Origin: Meandrina meandrites
Lineage: Eukaryota; Cnidaria; Anthozoa; Scleractinia; Meandrinidae
Direction of reading: 5' to 3'
Assembly: GCA_963693305.1 (NCBI GenBank)
Contig: OY855908.1
Span: 26,151,993-26,215,992 of the forward strand
Length of the DNA stretch: 64,000 bases
This document shows, piece by piece, positions 34,398 to 44,152 of the stretch. Position numbers and translations under genes: made by a program. The notes beneath the pieces are model-generated. The model had not been told where the DNA came from. It saw nothing but the letters and a program-made list of their open reading frames with translations, and did no database searches. How positions within the stretch are numbered: position 1 is the stretch's first letter; the number at the start of each line of letters is the position of its first letter.

Positions 34398-35239
34398 GAA
34401 GAGAAAGAAACAATGGTCCTATTGATCAAAGCACTAAAAAACCGAAAATTAGAAAAAACAAAGAAATTGTCGATTGGCCAGTATTTCAGCCAGAAAGAAT
34501 AGAAGAAAATACAGAATTGCCAATACTTGTATCAGAAGGCTTACTTGCTGAAATTAAAAAAATGAGACCGCAAGAATTAATGAATATTCTTTTGCCAAAT
34601 CAATGTGAACAGTGTCATTAGTTATACATTTAGAAAGAAATGCCAACAAGTATATACTTCCACCAGAACTTCGAGAAGAAATCTACAAAGAGTTTATTAA
34701 AATAAAAATCAGTCAGCGAAAAGCTCTTGGCTGGGATGAAGTGAATATCACAATCGCCGAAGCCCCGTTTTGTGAACACAATGAACAAATTGTAAAGGTC
34801 TTATTTTGCTATAAATGTCGTGGTTGTTTGCGAAATGGTCTCTGTAATCTGTGCCGCAGAAATGGAGTCAAACACTTTCTCGGCTATCCTATTTATGATA
34901 ATGATGATTACGATAAAGTCTTTAAGAAATCTTTCTACAAGAGTTGGTGCGGAGCCGTTGCGTGACATTTTTCTCAGAAAGACCGGAAGCCAATATTTAT
35001 ATTTTCCAGGCCCCTTGGACGAGCAGAGCAACACAAAATGGCGGTCGCTTTACGATTTAGTGTTTGGGCCGAAAAAGACGAAACAGAACAGATATTACGA
35101 AAAAAAATACGCTCAGTTAACGCGCTGTAAGTTTTTGTGCCCCCACAGAAGCTGGCGAAGTGAGGCGACTAGAAGAAATCGAGAAATAACAGGATTTGAT
35201 CACAGAAATGTTATCGAACTATCGAGCGAAATTTTCTAG
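34394..35239 (+). pseudogene. Element B left-end gene(s), frameshifted, function unknown
   Basis: The first frame starts at the ATG at the TIR edge and is lysine-rich (34,394-34,621). A second frame (34,612-34,965) continues with plausible coding sequence including a zinc-ribbon-like cluster, CYKCRGC then CNLC. A third (to 35,239) may continue after another frameshift near 34,935. It is not clear whether this is one broken gene of about 250 codons or two. There is no counterpart in element C, whose corresponding right end is missing. The promoter is inside the TIR and is the same as for the polymerase. I do not recognise the family. Confidence 0.4.
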
Positions 35240-35539
35240 AAAATGTACTCGTTCGAACCTGTTTACTTTTTTTCTGCCTCTTCCATAGCTTGTACGAATT
35301 GATATGTTATCTGTCTGACTTCGTTCTGCCAAACGGGAGTAGAAAGTTCGGTTAAAATAAAGCAAATCGCGTGGAAAAGGACAAGCATTTTGGCCTCTTG
35401 GCTATATTATATTTACAAATCTTACCAAGTCTTTAATTATTCTGTCCAAAAGCGCATGCGTACAGGCTCAAATATTGAGTCATTTAGGTGGAGGACAGAG
35501 AAAGTGGCACCACAAGGGTCAGAAATTTCAAAGTGAAGC

Positions 35540-35775
35540 AAATAAATACTTTTTTTTTTGTTAACTTGTTAGATCACAAATTCTGGTGAAGTCAAGGGAG
35601 GTGTGGCTGGCCCCCACTGAATCCTGCTATAATGGCTTGTGCAGATGGTGAGTTACGGGGTATAGGGGAACTCCTTTCAGTGGGAGATGCCCCTAGGGTT
35701 GAGCCCGCTCCGGCCCTTGTCAGCGGCGGGGAAAAAGACCTAGCCGGGGCTAGGCAAGGAACAGCCTAGTGAGTA
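35540..35775. other. GC-rich unidentified insert between left-end gene and penton remnant
   Basis: In contrast to the AT-rich surroundings, 35,590-35,770 is GC-rich and contains the self-complementary CCTAGCCGGGGCTAGG (35,739-35,754) and GGGTTGAGCCCG, a weak B-box-like string. It abuts the point where the penton gene loses homology to its copy in element C, so it probably replaced the 3' part of that gene. It may be a SINE or a LINE end; identity unknown. 35,240-35,540 shows no gene. Confidence 0.4.
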
Positions 35776-35973
35776 GTTTCCCTTTCTTATAAAACGCTTT
35801 GCATCATCTTGCTTGTTATCTTTTTTATAAAAAATTATTCGATCCTTTTCCAAACTATTCCAACTGGTGTAAAGAGAACAACTTAACAGCCTTATATAGC
35901 TTGGTTTTTGAATAGGCTGGTCAAAATAGACCGTGTGTGGATTTTCTGTTGTAACAACAGTTAGAATGACCAT
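35776..35973 (-). pseudogene. Element B penton-like protein, only N-terminal ~65 residues left
   Basis: Starts MVILTVVTTENPHTVYF and follows the element C copy (59,998-60,669) through PSYIRLLSCSLY and GNY, then homology stops at the GC-rich insert. The ATG is 39 bp from the divergent ATG of the large unknown gene, the same spacing style as in element C. The missing part includes the strands on which the penton assignment rests, so this copy cannot make a working protein. Confidence 0.6.
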
Positions 35974-36012
35974 TTTATAATTAGAGAAAAATATTTTGTT
36001 TAAATATATAAC

Positions 36013-37639
36013 ATGGCTGCACTTCTAAAATGGATTCAAACACCACAAGCTGACAGCATTGCCAAAGTAGCAGAACAGAAGGCATGGAAAACCTTTTTTT
36101 GCAAAATACCCGAAGGCCGATAAATCTAAGTTTGAGCCACAGACCGATTTCGCCAAAGACCACACAGCAACCTCAGAAATTTATTTCAAAGCAGGGCCAG
36201 GCTCTTTGATAAACGTTTTAGGTTCAGACAGCAAATATTGGAGCCCGAAAATGAAAAGTGCGCAATCATCAGAAGGTTTCCCGCAACAGCTGACACCAAG
36301 TGGTTTAAAAGGAGACTATTTGCCCATTCCTGCTGTTGGCTTTCACGATGCCGCCCCGAGTTTGAAAAAAATATTTAATGACCAACTGAATATTTACGTA
36401 ACACCGGACCAGTATTTCACAACAAAGTTCAGAGAGGTATTTCAAAAAACCAAACTCACCCACCATTCAGGGAAAGAGTCCAAAACATGGCTAGCCGGCC
36501 CAAATATGAGATATTGGCCACAACAGCTTAATTTTGCTGTCTGGTGCGCGACAACAGGCTGTGGTATCAGTCGTGAAATTTTCGATGACAAATCTGCTAT
36601 ACCTTTGCCACCGAATGTGCGAGCTTTTTACAAGTTTCATATATATTTTACAATAAGGCGAATATTGTTTCAGATGGGAGGAATACAAAGTATAAGCGCT
36701 TTGCCTGGCAACCCTACTTTCGACCAGTTTAACAACAAATACGACGTTGCTTCATATAAAAGAATATGAAATGAGTTCGGAGTCGACCCGTCATGCGATT
36801 TTCGTTTTACAAGAGGCGCAAACCACGGCATGGGAAGCGTTTACATCTATGTCACAGGCGTTGGACCAGATAAAACTTCAGCCAGTTATCCTGGTTTCAA
36901 TAAATTTTCAGACGAAGGCGGTAAAGCCAAAGATGGTAACTTGATTTATTATGTCGAGCCGGATGACGCTGCCTACAGACAGGCAGACTGCTTTTGTCCC
37001 AATGTAGCAGAAGGTCTGACCCAGGCGGGTTTGGCGCGAATAAACCAGTCGATAGAGGCGTTCGTTTACTGTGTTTTGGGTTCACAGGTGAACGTTAGAA
37101 GCAGCATACTTGGATCAGGAGGGCGCGCAAAGGAAGCGCAAAGTGAGTTCCTTGTGCTGGTTGAAGACTCAATAAGGCAACCGGATCTGGCAAAGTCAGT
37201 TCAAAGGTACCAACTTGCTGTAGATGAGGCTAAGGTGAGGCTTAACTTTGCAGTGTGTCCGGGGGCCTGGCTGATGCCTGCGCGGATGGTAATAAATATG
37301 GGAACTGTTATTGTTTACAACAATCAGCTAAAACAAGCTGTGCCAGGTATGAAGCTAGGGATTAATGACGAAGTAAATAAGAGCACAAAAAAATCAGGAC
37401 TAAAGCTAATGGCAGGAGGGCCAACAAAGATAAACCCACCAAACAGCTACCCCTCAAACCCGATACACAAGGAAGCAACGCAGCCTGAAAAAAATAGGCC
37501 CGAGACTGAAGAACAAACACCTCAGCCTGATGAGCCAGTAAAAGATGTAGGTGGCACTGAAACACACGAAAATAACAAAGCAGCTATTGCTGTTGCCGCG
37601 GTAGGTGTTGCGGCTTTAATTTACGCTTTTATGCGTTAA
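36013..37639 (+). pseudogene. Large conserved protein of unknown function, element B copy
   Basis: About 540 codons, with a frameshift at a T7 run (36,094-36,100) and a TGA at 36,767 where element C has a Cys codon. Conserved blocks shared with element C include NFAVWCATTGCGISREIF, FTIRRILFQMGGIQSISALP, GLTQAGLARINQSIEAFVY and CPGAWLMPARMVINMG. The last ~110 residues are a Pro/Glu/Lys-rich linker and a hydrophobic C-terminal segment (IAVAAVGVAALIYAF) fitting a tail anchor. Divergent from the penton gene and convergent with the coiled-coil gene; stop codons overlap. A structural or entry-related role is possible from position, but nothing in the sequence proves it. Confidence 0.7.
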
Positions 37640-39023
37640 CGCCGCTTCTTTATGTATTTTTCTACAAGAAAGGCAACCACAGCCAAAATAATCAGCCAGG
37701 TGTGCTTAGCAAGAAAACCGATAGCTTGACCGGCGGCTTTGAAAAGAAAGCTCACAATTGAGCCAATAAGACCTGGCAGAGCTGATGCAACCTTTGAGCC
37801 AATATCTTTCAGACCTTTTCCCAACGCTTTACCGGTGGCTCTCAAAGCGTTTGTAATAGCCCCAATGACAGCACCAATTGTGACACCGGCAGCAAGAACG
37901 ATAGCTGTAACGGTCACACCATATTTTTTGAATATCTCCTTTACCCTCTCACGAAGTGGAAGCGCTCTTTCTCTTTCATCAATCTGCGTTTGCAAACGAG
38001 CAAGCTCCTCTTGTCTTTCTTCAACGCGACCTTCGGCGGCCAGTCTATCAGAAGGTGATGTGTCTGCATTGTCGATAATAGCCTGATCTTCCTCATTTTG
38101 GCGCTGCAGTTCGGCTTCTTGCTCTTTCAGCTCATCCAACGTTCTTGTGTAGTTGAGCCTCGATTCCATTGTGTTTCTTTCGCTCTCTTTGGCGGCTATT
38201 TTTGCTCTAAGTTGGTCGACGCTTTTTTGTTCTTTGGCTTTGGTTTTTGCTTGTTTCTGGAGCTCGGATACCTTTTCTTTTGTGTTTTCAAAATCATTTT
38301 CAAGATTTTTTTTCAGTTGCTGCAGTCTCCTCAGTTCTGATTTACTTTCAAGATTTGTACCTTGCTCTTCATGAATTGTTTCGATCTGAGCTTGAGTTTT
38401 TTCGATTCTGGTTCTCAGATTTTGAACTTTTTGGGTGGTTTTTTGTCTTTCAGAGGCAAGTTTTTCTGCATCTCTGAGTTCTTTTTCAGCTTCTCTTAAT
38501 CTTCGGCGGTCATTTCTTATTTCTTCATTGTCTCTTTCAATAACTTCTTGTGCCATTGGTCCAAGTTCTCTCCTGATTTCTTTTGAAAGATTAGGATTTA
38601 GCTGCTGTTCACCTGTACCCCTTTTTGTGGTGAAAAGATCGTATAATTTTTTACCGGCTCCAGCCATTTTTACTTGTAATCTGCCCTTTAGACTGTAAGA
38701 GGCTTCAAGTCTTGTTGATGAGCTTTTTGGAAACAGCCCTTTTAGTGCCCCCCCCACGCCCTTTCTTGTACTGATTGCGTCCTGCCTCCTAACAAAGGTA
38801 TATCTTCATCAAATGATGTTTCCGGAATTCTGCTCTGTTCGTGCTGCCTTGTTTGCATTTCATATTGTTCACCATCATCATCACCATGTCCTGGTGTCGA
38901 CGCGAAGTATGGATCAAACGTATCTGTATTGTTGACCTCTTGTTCATCATCATCATCATCTTTATTGTCAAGTGTTTTGTCAAGTTCTGGTTGGTCTATA
39001 CCAAAATCGCCACCTTCTGCCAT
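37636..39023 (-). pseudogene. Coiled-coil membrane protein, element B copy
   Basis: Acidic N-terminus (Asp run), a 200-residue Glu/Arg/Lys/Gln coiled coil (for example EEIRNDRRRLREAEKELRDA), then a hydrophobic C-terminal region with GVTIGAVIGAI, LPGLIGSIVSFLF and a final membrane segment LIILAVVAFLVEKYIKKRR. A frameshift lies in a C8 run (38,748-38,755 on the plus strand) between residues ~85 and ~95, so the N-terminal 94 codons and the remaining ~370 are in different frames. Divergent from the capsid gene, 81 bp apart. Rod-like coiled coil plus hydrophobic tail could suit a spike, fusion or scaffolding protein; this is speculation. Confidence 0.65.
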
Positions 39024-39104
39024 CAAATTTCAACAAAGTTGATGGAGTGATTTTATATTTACAATTGAAATTTTAATTGAACATTTTTATATTTATTTGA
39101 AATA

Positions 39105-40357
39105 ATGGACGGTGTACAGGAAAACCTTCGACCATCACGCAGCGAGAAAACTCTTGGCGCGCTAAAAGCGGAGCGCGCGGTAAAACGAATCACTTTCGAG
39201 CGCACAGAAGCCAATCCGCAGGAAACGCTTTATGTTTCGGTGCCTAAGCTGAATGAAAACGAGGTCATTGTTCTCGGCTCACTTGCGCTGCGCTTCAACA
39301 TCGATTTGAGCGGAGGCCATGCCAACAACTTTCTTGTCGACAATGTTGGTCGGGCGCTAGTTGACAAGCTTGTTGTGAAGTACTCTGGCACCATACTGCA
39401 GGACCCAGTCGGTTACGACATTTACAAGATATTCGAGGATCTCTTCCTATCGCAGGAGGAGCGCGACAACATGCTGCAAGATGGAATCCAGAGTGAGAAT
39501 CTCAACAAAATTCGCTCAAACGCAGGTGATAAGAAGACCTCAGGCGTCGCTGCAGAAATCAAACTGAACGGGATTTACGGAACCAAATACAGGATCCGCC
39601 TTGACCACCAGATTTTGAATGACCACGGGACCTTTTATCCGCAGGCTCTATTCAACGATCTAGTGTTTGAACTGACACTTGCGCCAGCCTCTCAGGTCGT
39701 CAGAGGTTCAGACCCCTCGAAGCTGAAATATAAGCTGACAAATATACAGCTGGAGTACGAGATGATAAGAAGTAAAACACTGGCAGATGAAGCCCTTAGC
39801 GCGTACTCAAGTGGCAAAGAATTTGCATATGACCACATCCAGCGTAACGAAGTGGTTATGTTTGCCAAAGGCACAGACACAAGGCTGAATCTCAGAGTTA
39901 ACCAGCAGAGAAGGTCCCTCAAAGGAATCTTGCTACTGTTTGTCGAGCCCTATGTTGCTGGCGCAAGGGATGCAGAAACTTACTTAAACCCAGACCTGAC
40001 GAAAGTCAGTGTCACAGTGAACGGCTCGCCCAACAGGCTGTACAACAACGGACTTGAAGGAATTGATATTTGGGAGGAGGTCAAACGCTTCTTTCTAAAA
40101 ACCAAAAACAAAACACAACACATGAATGCAACAAGTTTTATACAGAAAACAAGTTCGGGGTTATGATCGATCTGCGTTCCATGGCTGACCACTCAATGCA
40201 CGGAAGTGGAACTAGACTTGTAAACACAAAGGATGGGGTACAGCTGGAACTCGAGAGAAATGCAAGCGGCTGCGGCAATGTGAACTGCCACATTTACGTC
40301 ATCAGTGACGCGCAGATGAATATATTAGGAAGGCAATTAGAATCTGTGCAGTACTAA
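39105..40357 (+). pseudogene. MCP: Probable double jelly-roll major capsid protein, element B copy
   Basis: About 417 codons; the first 340 or so are open, then a one-base loss near 40,132 shifts the frame relative to the intact element C copy. Reasons for the capsid call: size, position directly upstream of the packaging ATPase, many predicted beta strands without membrane segments, a Q-rich strand pair around LDHQILNDHGTFYPQALF, and a C-terminal strand CHIYVISDAQMNILG as in jelly-roll capsid proteins. In Polintons this protein forms hexon-like capsomers. Not confirmed by any structure comparison. Starts at the first ATG after an AT-rich divergent promoter. Confidence 0.6.
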
Positions 40358-40362
40358 TAGAA

Positions 40363-40968
40363 ATGGATCCGAGCAAGATACCCTTTAACGCTCTGATTGT
40401 GGGGCCGACGAATTCAGGCAAATCAAAATATGTGGTTGACCAGATCTACGGCCCTTTCCGAGGCAAGTTTGACTACATTGTGCTTATCTGCCCAACATTC
40501 GCGCACAACAAGACCTACCACCGAATTGGTGAAAATGACCCAAGAATGTTTGTGATAATATGCAAGCAGCACGAGGTTGAAATTTTTTTGAATATCGTGA
40601 CCTGGCTGTTTGAGGGCACCAACACGCTCATAATACTAGATGACTGCGCAGCCTCCAAAGATGTGAAAGGGCGCACAGGCCAGCTGGTGAATCTTGGCTT
40701 TTCCGCTCGACATATCGGCATCAGTGTTTGGGTGCTGACCCAGAAGATAACCAGCATAACACCTTCCTTCCGAGCAAACGTGGCGGCTATCGTTCTATTT
40801 TACACTCCCTCGGCCAAAACCACGAAGGCGATCTTTGATGATTACGCTGGCGAACTCTCCCACGATGAGTACAAATCTCTGATTTCAAAGCTGAAAGAGC
40901 GGAAGTTCTCTTATCTTGTGTTCTCGCTTCACTACCCCTACGGTATTCATTTTGAATTAAAAAAATAA
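40363..40968 (+). CDS. ATPase: FtsK/HerA-type (A32-like) packaging ATPase, element B
   Basis: Intact 201 residues. Walker A GPTNSGKS at 14-21, Walker B LIILDD at 89-94, and WVLTQ at 123-127 as the downstream Gln motif of this superfamily. Viral members pump genome DNA into preformed capsids at the cost of ATP. It starts 5 bp after the capsid gene stop, so the two are probably transcribed together or from closely spaced promoters. It differs from the element C copy at about 12 of 201 residues by eye. Length and motifs are normal for Polinton ATPases. Confidence 0.85.
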   Translation: MDPSKIPFNALIVGPTNSGKSKYVVDQIYGPFRGKFDYIVLICPTFAHNKTYHRIGENDPRMFVIICKQHEVEIFLNIVTWLFEGTNTLIILDDCAASKDVKGRTGQLVNLGFSARHIGISVWVLTQKITSITPSFRANVAAIVLFYTPSAKTTKAIFDDYAGELSHDEYKSLISKLKERKFSYLVFSLHYPYGIHFELKK

Positions 40969-40990
40969 AAGTTGTATATAGTAATATCAT

Positions 40991-41605
40991 ATGAACAAAG
41001 TTGATAAGTTGATGATGGCTGAACAAGAGTTGTGCGCAGAACTTATGAACTTAAACCTGGACCTACTGGAAGCCGAGCCGTCGAGCGTGCCAGCTGGTAG
41101 TAGCATTGTGCCAGACTTCGCCCCCGGACCTGACATTCCTGCACTTCGTGAGAAGCTGAACGTGCTTGTATCTACAGGCAAAGCCAAAGAGGCGATCGGC
41201 GTGCAGCTAACACATGAAGAGGTAAAGCGCCTGAGCGACAAAGATGTTGAGAAGTACATCAAAAGGTACGAGACCTACGTTGGCTCCAAGACAACAGAAA
41301 CTTTGATCGACAGCTGCATTTTTCTTGTAACCAAAGCGGTCGAAATGGCCGTTGACATCCAAGACATCGACGCTTATCAAAAAGAACTCAGAAACGACTA
41401 CATCATCAACCAAGAGCTCTCCAATCTGGCAGGCAACCTTGCTTTTAAGTGGGGACGTTTTCTTGCTCTGGCCAATGCTGCTTTGATAACGGCGAAGCAC
41501 ATTGATTTTAACTCACATTTGGAGAAAAAGGATGAAGCAAAATTAGAAGAAATTCCTGAGCAATACTCACCAACTGCTGAACAATTACAGACAAATTCTG
41601 AGTAA
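40991..41605 (+). CDS. Soluble protein of unknown function, element B
   Basis: Intact 204 residues, mostly helical, without membrane segment or cysteine cluster. Highly similar to the element C copy in the central block (STGKAKEAIGVQLTHE, RYETYVGSKTTE) and at the end (AALITAKHIDFNSHL). The first ATG is at 40,991; element C begins at the position equivalent to 41,015, so the shorter start may be the true one. Lies 22 bp downstream of the ATPase. Position suggests a structural or packaging accessory; the family is not recognised. Confidence 0.65.
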   Translation: MNKVDKLMMAEQELCAELMNLNLDLLEAEPSSVPAGSSIVPDFAPGPDIPALREKLNVLVSTGKAKEAIGVQLTHEEVKRLSDKDVEKYIKRYETYVGSKTTETLIDSCIFLVTKAVEMAVDIQDIDAYQKELRNDYIINQELSNLAGNLAFKWGRFLALANAALITAKHIDFNSHLEKKDEAKLEEIPEQYSPTAEQLQTNSE

Positions 41606-41652
41606 TTTCTAAGTATTATTTTATTTGCTTAACATATACGCTTTGTTTCAAA

Positions 41653-42178
41653 ATGTCAACCGAACAATCCGAGGCTTTTCAAGCAAGTGCAAATTCACAG
41701 GGCGAAACCCCGCAGGTCGATATCACACAGCAAGCAACAACTACAACTCCAACTACAGCCCCGAAGCGTGCAAAAAATCCCAAGCGTGTGGCTGCAGGCA
41801 AATTGGTTGCAGAAAGAACGCGGCTGGCCCGTGAACAACAGAAAAAAGCCGCAGCTAAGGCTGCTATTATAATCGCAAACAACAAGACAAAGGCCACTGC
41901 CCAGGTTTCTGAGCCAACACCGACTATTGCAGATGAAACACCAAAGAGTACCGAATATATTAACAAAGTTGATAATAGCAGTCTCAGCACCACACAATGG
42001 ATTGGTGTTGCCGGCATAGTCGTTTCACTAATCGGGATTTATTACAAACGTGAAGAGCTCAAGGCCGTATTCAGCAAAAAAAAAGACACCTGAGCCCGCA
42101 CGTGCTGAGCTACAACCTGTTAGAACAACACTAAACAGAGGTGTAACACAACCCAGAGGTGTAAAACATTTGGATTGA
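41653..42178 (+). pseudogene. Ala/Lys-rich protein with one membrane segment, element B
   Basis: Thr/Ala/Lys-rich N-terminal two thirds (VAAGKLVAERTRLAREQQKK region), then a single hydrophobic span around WIGVAGIVVSLIGIYY and a basic tail. The open frame stops at 42,093 just after an A9 run (42,076-42,084). The other frame continues with sequence matching the element C tail (ending VKHLD) to a stop at 42,176, so one base appears gained or lost in the homopolymer. Probably a virion membrane or core protein by analogy; function unknown. Confidence 0.55.
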
Positions 42179-42214
42179 ATATTTGGAATTAATATTATAT
42201 CTGTATCCTATACA

Positions 42215-42379
42215 ATGAAGAAAGTTGATATTCCCCAAGTTCTTATCTCAACCGCGGCCATTTTTGGAATCGGACTGATATGGTACGACTTTAACGTGAA
42301 GGTTTTTAATACTGTCTGCGATCTTATGAAGGCCACATTATTTGACCCGGACGCAGAAGAGACATTAATTTTTATTTAA
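42215..42379 (+). CDS. 54-residue membrane protein, element B
   Basis: Very small frame conserved in element C (53,656-53,811, minus). N-terminal hydrophobic span VLISTAAIFGIGLIWY, then a polar C-terminus with DPDAEET. The ATG follows a CCTATACA motif. Conservation of frame, start and stop in both copies supports a real gene despite its size. Confidence 0.6.
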   Translation: MKKVDIPQVLISTAAIFGIGLIWYDFNVKVFNTVCDLMKATLFDPDAEETLIFI

Positions 42380-42415
42380 ACTTTTGTATGTTTTCATTTC
42401 TATACTTACAAAAAA

Positions 42416-42637
42416 ATGTCAGACAACAAGCTTGTTAAAACCATCATGGATGCTGCTACTATAACCGGTTTGGCCGCCGGCATCGGCTGGGTCGCAAAAA
42501 AGGTTGTGAAAGAGAATTTTACTTCTGACCCCAGCAGCAGTGCAATGAACTATGTGAAGTTCACCGCCATCATGGCAGGGAGCATTGCTCTCAAACAGTA
42601 CCTCGAGGACCAAAAAATCCTTCCCACCAGCGTCTGA
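42416..42637 (+). CDS. 73-residue membrane-associated protein, element B
   Basis: Intact. Hydrophobic segment around ATITGLAAGIGWVA, then a second at YVKFTAIMAGSIAL and a short charged end. The element C copy has lost about 10 bp and is frameshifted. Small proteins with one or two weak membrane segments are typical of minor virion components, but no family is recognised. Confidence 0.6.
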   Translation: MSDNKLVKTIMDAATITGLAAGIGWVAKKVVKENFTSDPSSSAMNYVKFTAIMAGSIALKQYLEDQKILPTSV

Positions 42638-42677
42638 AATTAATGATTTGAAAAAAACTCTGCTCTGATATATAACA

Positions 42678-43100
42678 ATGGCAAGTATCGCGATTATGGC
42701 TGGTGGGGCTATATTGAATGCTGCGGCTTTTATTGGTGGCAATTATCTTGCGAAGGCATTTGGCGGAGGTGACTCTGCACTTGACGAAAAAGTACGACAT
42801 GATAAAGCTCTCGAGGCATATCAAGCGGCTTACGCCAAATACTCCCGTGACCGCACCAAACTTCTCGACTGGATTGCGACTAACACGCAAATAAAAGAGC
42901 AGGCCAAGCAGAACTTTACAAACACTGACTACGCCTTCAAACTGTATAACAAAGCGCACCCTGACAAACAAATGATACCCCCCAAAGAACCAAAGTTCTC
43001 AGATTTCTATCAACGAAGCCAGCAGCAAAAAAATGGTGAACTCATGTCCGTGGGTGCCGGGTCTCTTGCTCTGGGCTACGCTGCCTTTCGTTTCCTTTAG
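42678..43100 (+). CDS. 140-residue protein with hydrophobic ends, element B
   Basis: Intact. N-terminal Ala/Gly-rich hydrophobic segment (IAIMAGGAILNAAAFIGG), a charged helical centre (YQAAYAKYSRDRTKLLDW), a Pro-rich loop (MIPPKEPKFSDFY) and a C-terminal hydrophobic end with GYAAFRFL. The element C copy is six residues shorter near the C-terminus but in frame. The ATG is preceded by TATATAACA, a motif seen before several genes here. Confidence 0.65.
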   Translation: MASIAIMAGGAILNAAAFIGGNYLAKAFGGGDSALDEKVRHDKALEAYQAAYAKYSRDRTKLLDWIATNTQIKEQAKQNFTNTDYAFKLYNKAHPDKQMIPPKEPKFSDFYQRSQQQKNGELMSVGAGSLALGYAAFRFL

Positions 43101-43159
43101 TGGGCTAAACCCCACACCCCAGGTTTTAAACTTTTTTAATTCCTTACTTATATTACACG

Positions 43160-44152
43160 ATGGATGCCAAACTCGCAAAGACATACTATAGTCCTGGGGG
43201 CTACTGGAAAGGTTTTGCCGCGATAAAAAAATTATCCGAAGCTGCTAAGGTACCAGAAGAAACCGCAAAAAAGTGGCTGTTCAAGCAAGCACTCTGGCAG
43301 ATATTCCTCCCCGCACCGAAGCGCATTCCAAGGCCGAAATTCGACGTGCCTACACCAAACAAAGTGCACCAGGCGGATCTTCTTTTTTTGCCACATGACA
43401 AACTACCCCGTGGGCGCAAAGTTTTCAAATACGCACTCACTGTTGTTGACGTGGCCAGCCGCTACAAAGAGGCTGAACCCTTGACCTCTAAAAACTCTGA
43501 TGAAGTTGCTTTAGCTTTTAAGAGAATTTACAAACGCTCGCCTCTGAAATGGCCTCAACTGCTGCAGGTTGACCCTGGGCACGAATTCATGGGCGCTGTT
43601 ACAAAAGAAATGGAAAATCACAAAACGTACATTCGGCGCGGGCGAGTTGACATTCACCGTGACCAGGCCATTGTTGAACGTTTTAACCGCACCCTGGCTG
43701 AGCACTTGTTCGGGCACCAGTACGCCGTTGAAATGCGCATGCCTGAGGGTCAGTGGTCCACGGCGTGGGTAAAAAGGCTTCCTGAAGTTGTAGCCGCTAT
43801 TAACAACGAGGTAACAAGCCTTACCGGCAAGAGACCTGTAGTTGCCATCAAAAAAAAAAATGTTTATGCAAAGCCATCGACACCTTATTTGAGGCCTGTT
43901 GGAGAAAGCGAAAAAAAGCTCCCCTCTATTGTGAATGTTAGGTATTTGTACCAACCTGGCGAGCTTGAAGGTGGTGTGAAAAGAGCCACTGATCCAATCT
44001 GGTCTTTGAAAGTTTACAACATTGAACGATCTTTTACCAAACCGAATCAGCCCGTTCTCTACTATTTGCACGACGGGCCCAAGCGCGGCTTCGTGCGTGA
44101 AGAACTGCTGGTTGTGCCTCCAAACACACAATTACCCCCCGAGCAACTATAA
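43160..44152 (+). CDS. INT: Retroviral-type integrase, element B
   Basis: Intact 330 residues. Catalytic residues D73 (HQADLLF), D138 (QVDPGHEF) and E173 (AIVERFNRTLAE), spaced as in rve integrases. No chromodomain at the C-terminus, unlike element A. The integrase cuts and joins element ends to host DNA; the short target duplication around this element agrees with that chemistry. Its stop overlaps the polymerase stop on the other strand (44,147-44,152). The element C copy is equally open. It could in principle mobilise other copies. Confidence 0.9.
   Translation: MDAKLAKTYYSPGGYWKGFAAIKKLSEAAKVPEETAKKWLFKQALWQIFLPAPKRIPRPKFDVPTPNKVHQADLLFLPHDKLPRGRKVFKYALTVVDVASRYKEAEPLTSKNSDEVALAFKRIYKRSPLKWPQLLQVDPGHEFMGAVTKEMENHKTYIRRGRVDIHRDQAIVERFNRTLAEHLFGHQYAVEMRMPEGQWSTAWVKRLPEVVAAINNEVTSLTGKRPVVAIKKKNVYAKPSTPYLRPVGESEKKLPSIVNVRYLYQPGELEGGVKRATDPIWSLKVYNIERSFTKPNQPVLYYLHDGPKRGFVREELLVVPPNTQLPPEQL

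Noticed and set aside
38098..38698. Phe/Ser/Leu-rich plus-strand frames suggesting membrane proteins
   Set aside because: They are reverse-strand reads of the coiled-coil gene; Glu/Lys codons read as Phe/Leu/Ser on the other strand.
43511..44131. 206-codon minus-strand frame over the integrase, and the 299-codon mirror frame at 51,951-52,850
   Set aside because: Both are antisense shadows of the conserved integrase and have no recognisable content.
43160..44152. Endogenous retrovirus or Ty3-type element (because of the integrase)
   Set aside because: No reverse transcriptase, RNase H, gag or LTRs; it sits with protein-primed polymerase B, packaging ATPase and TIRs, as in Polintons.
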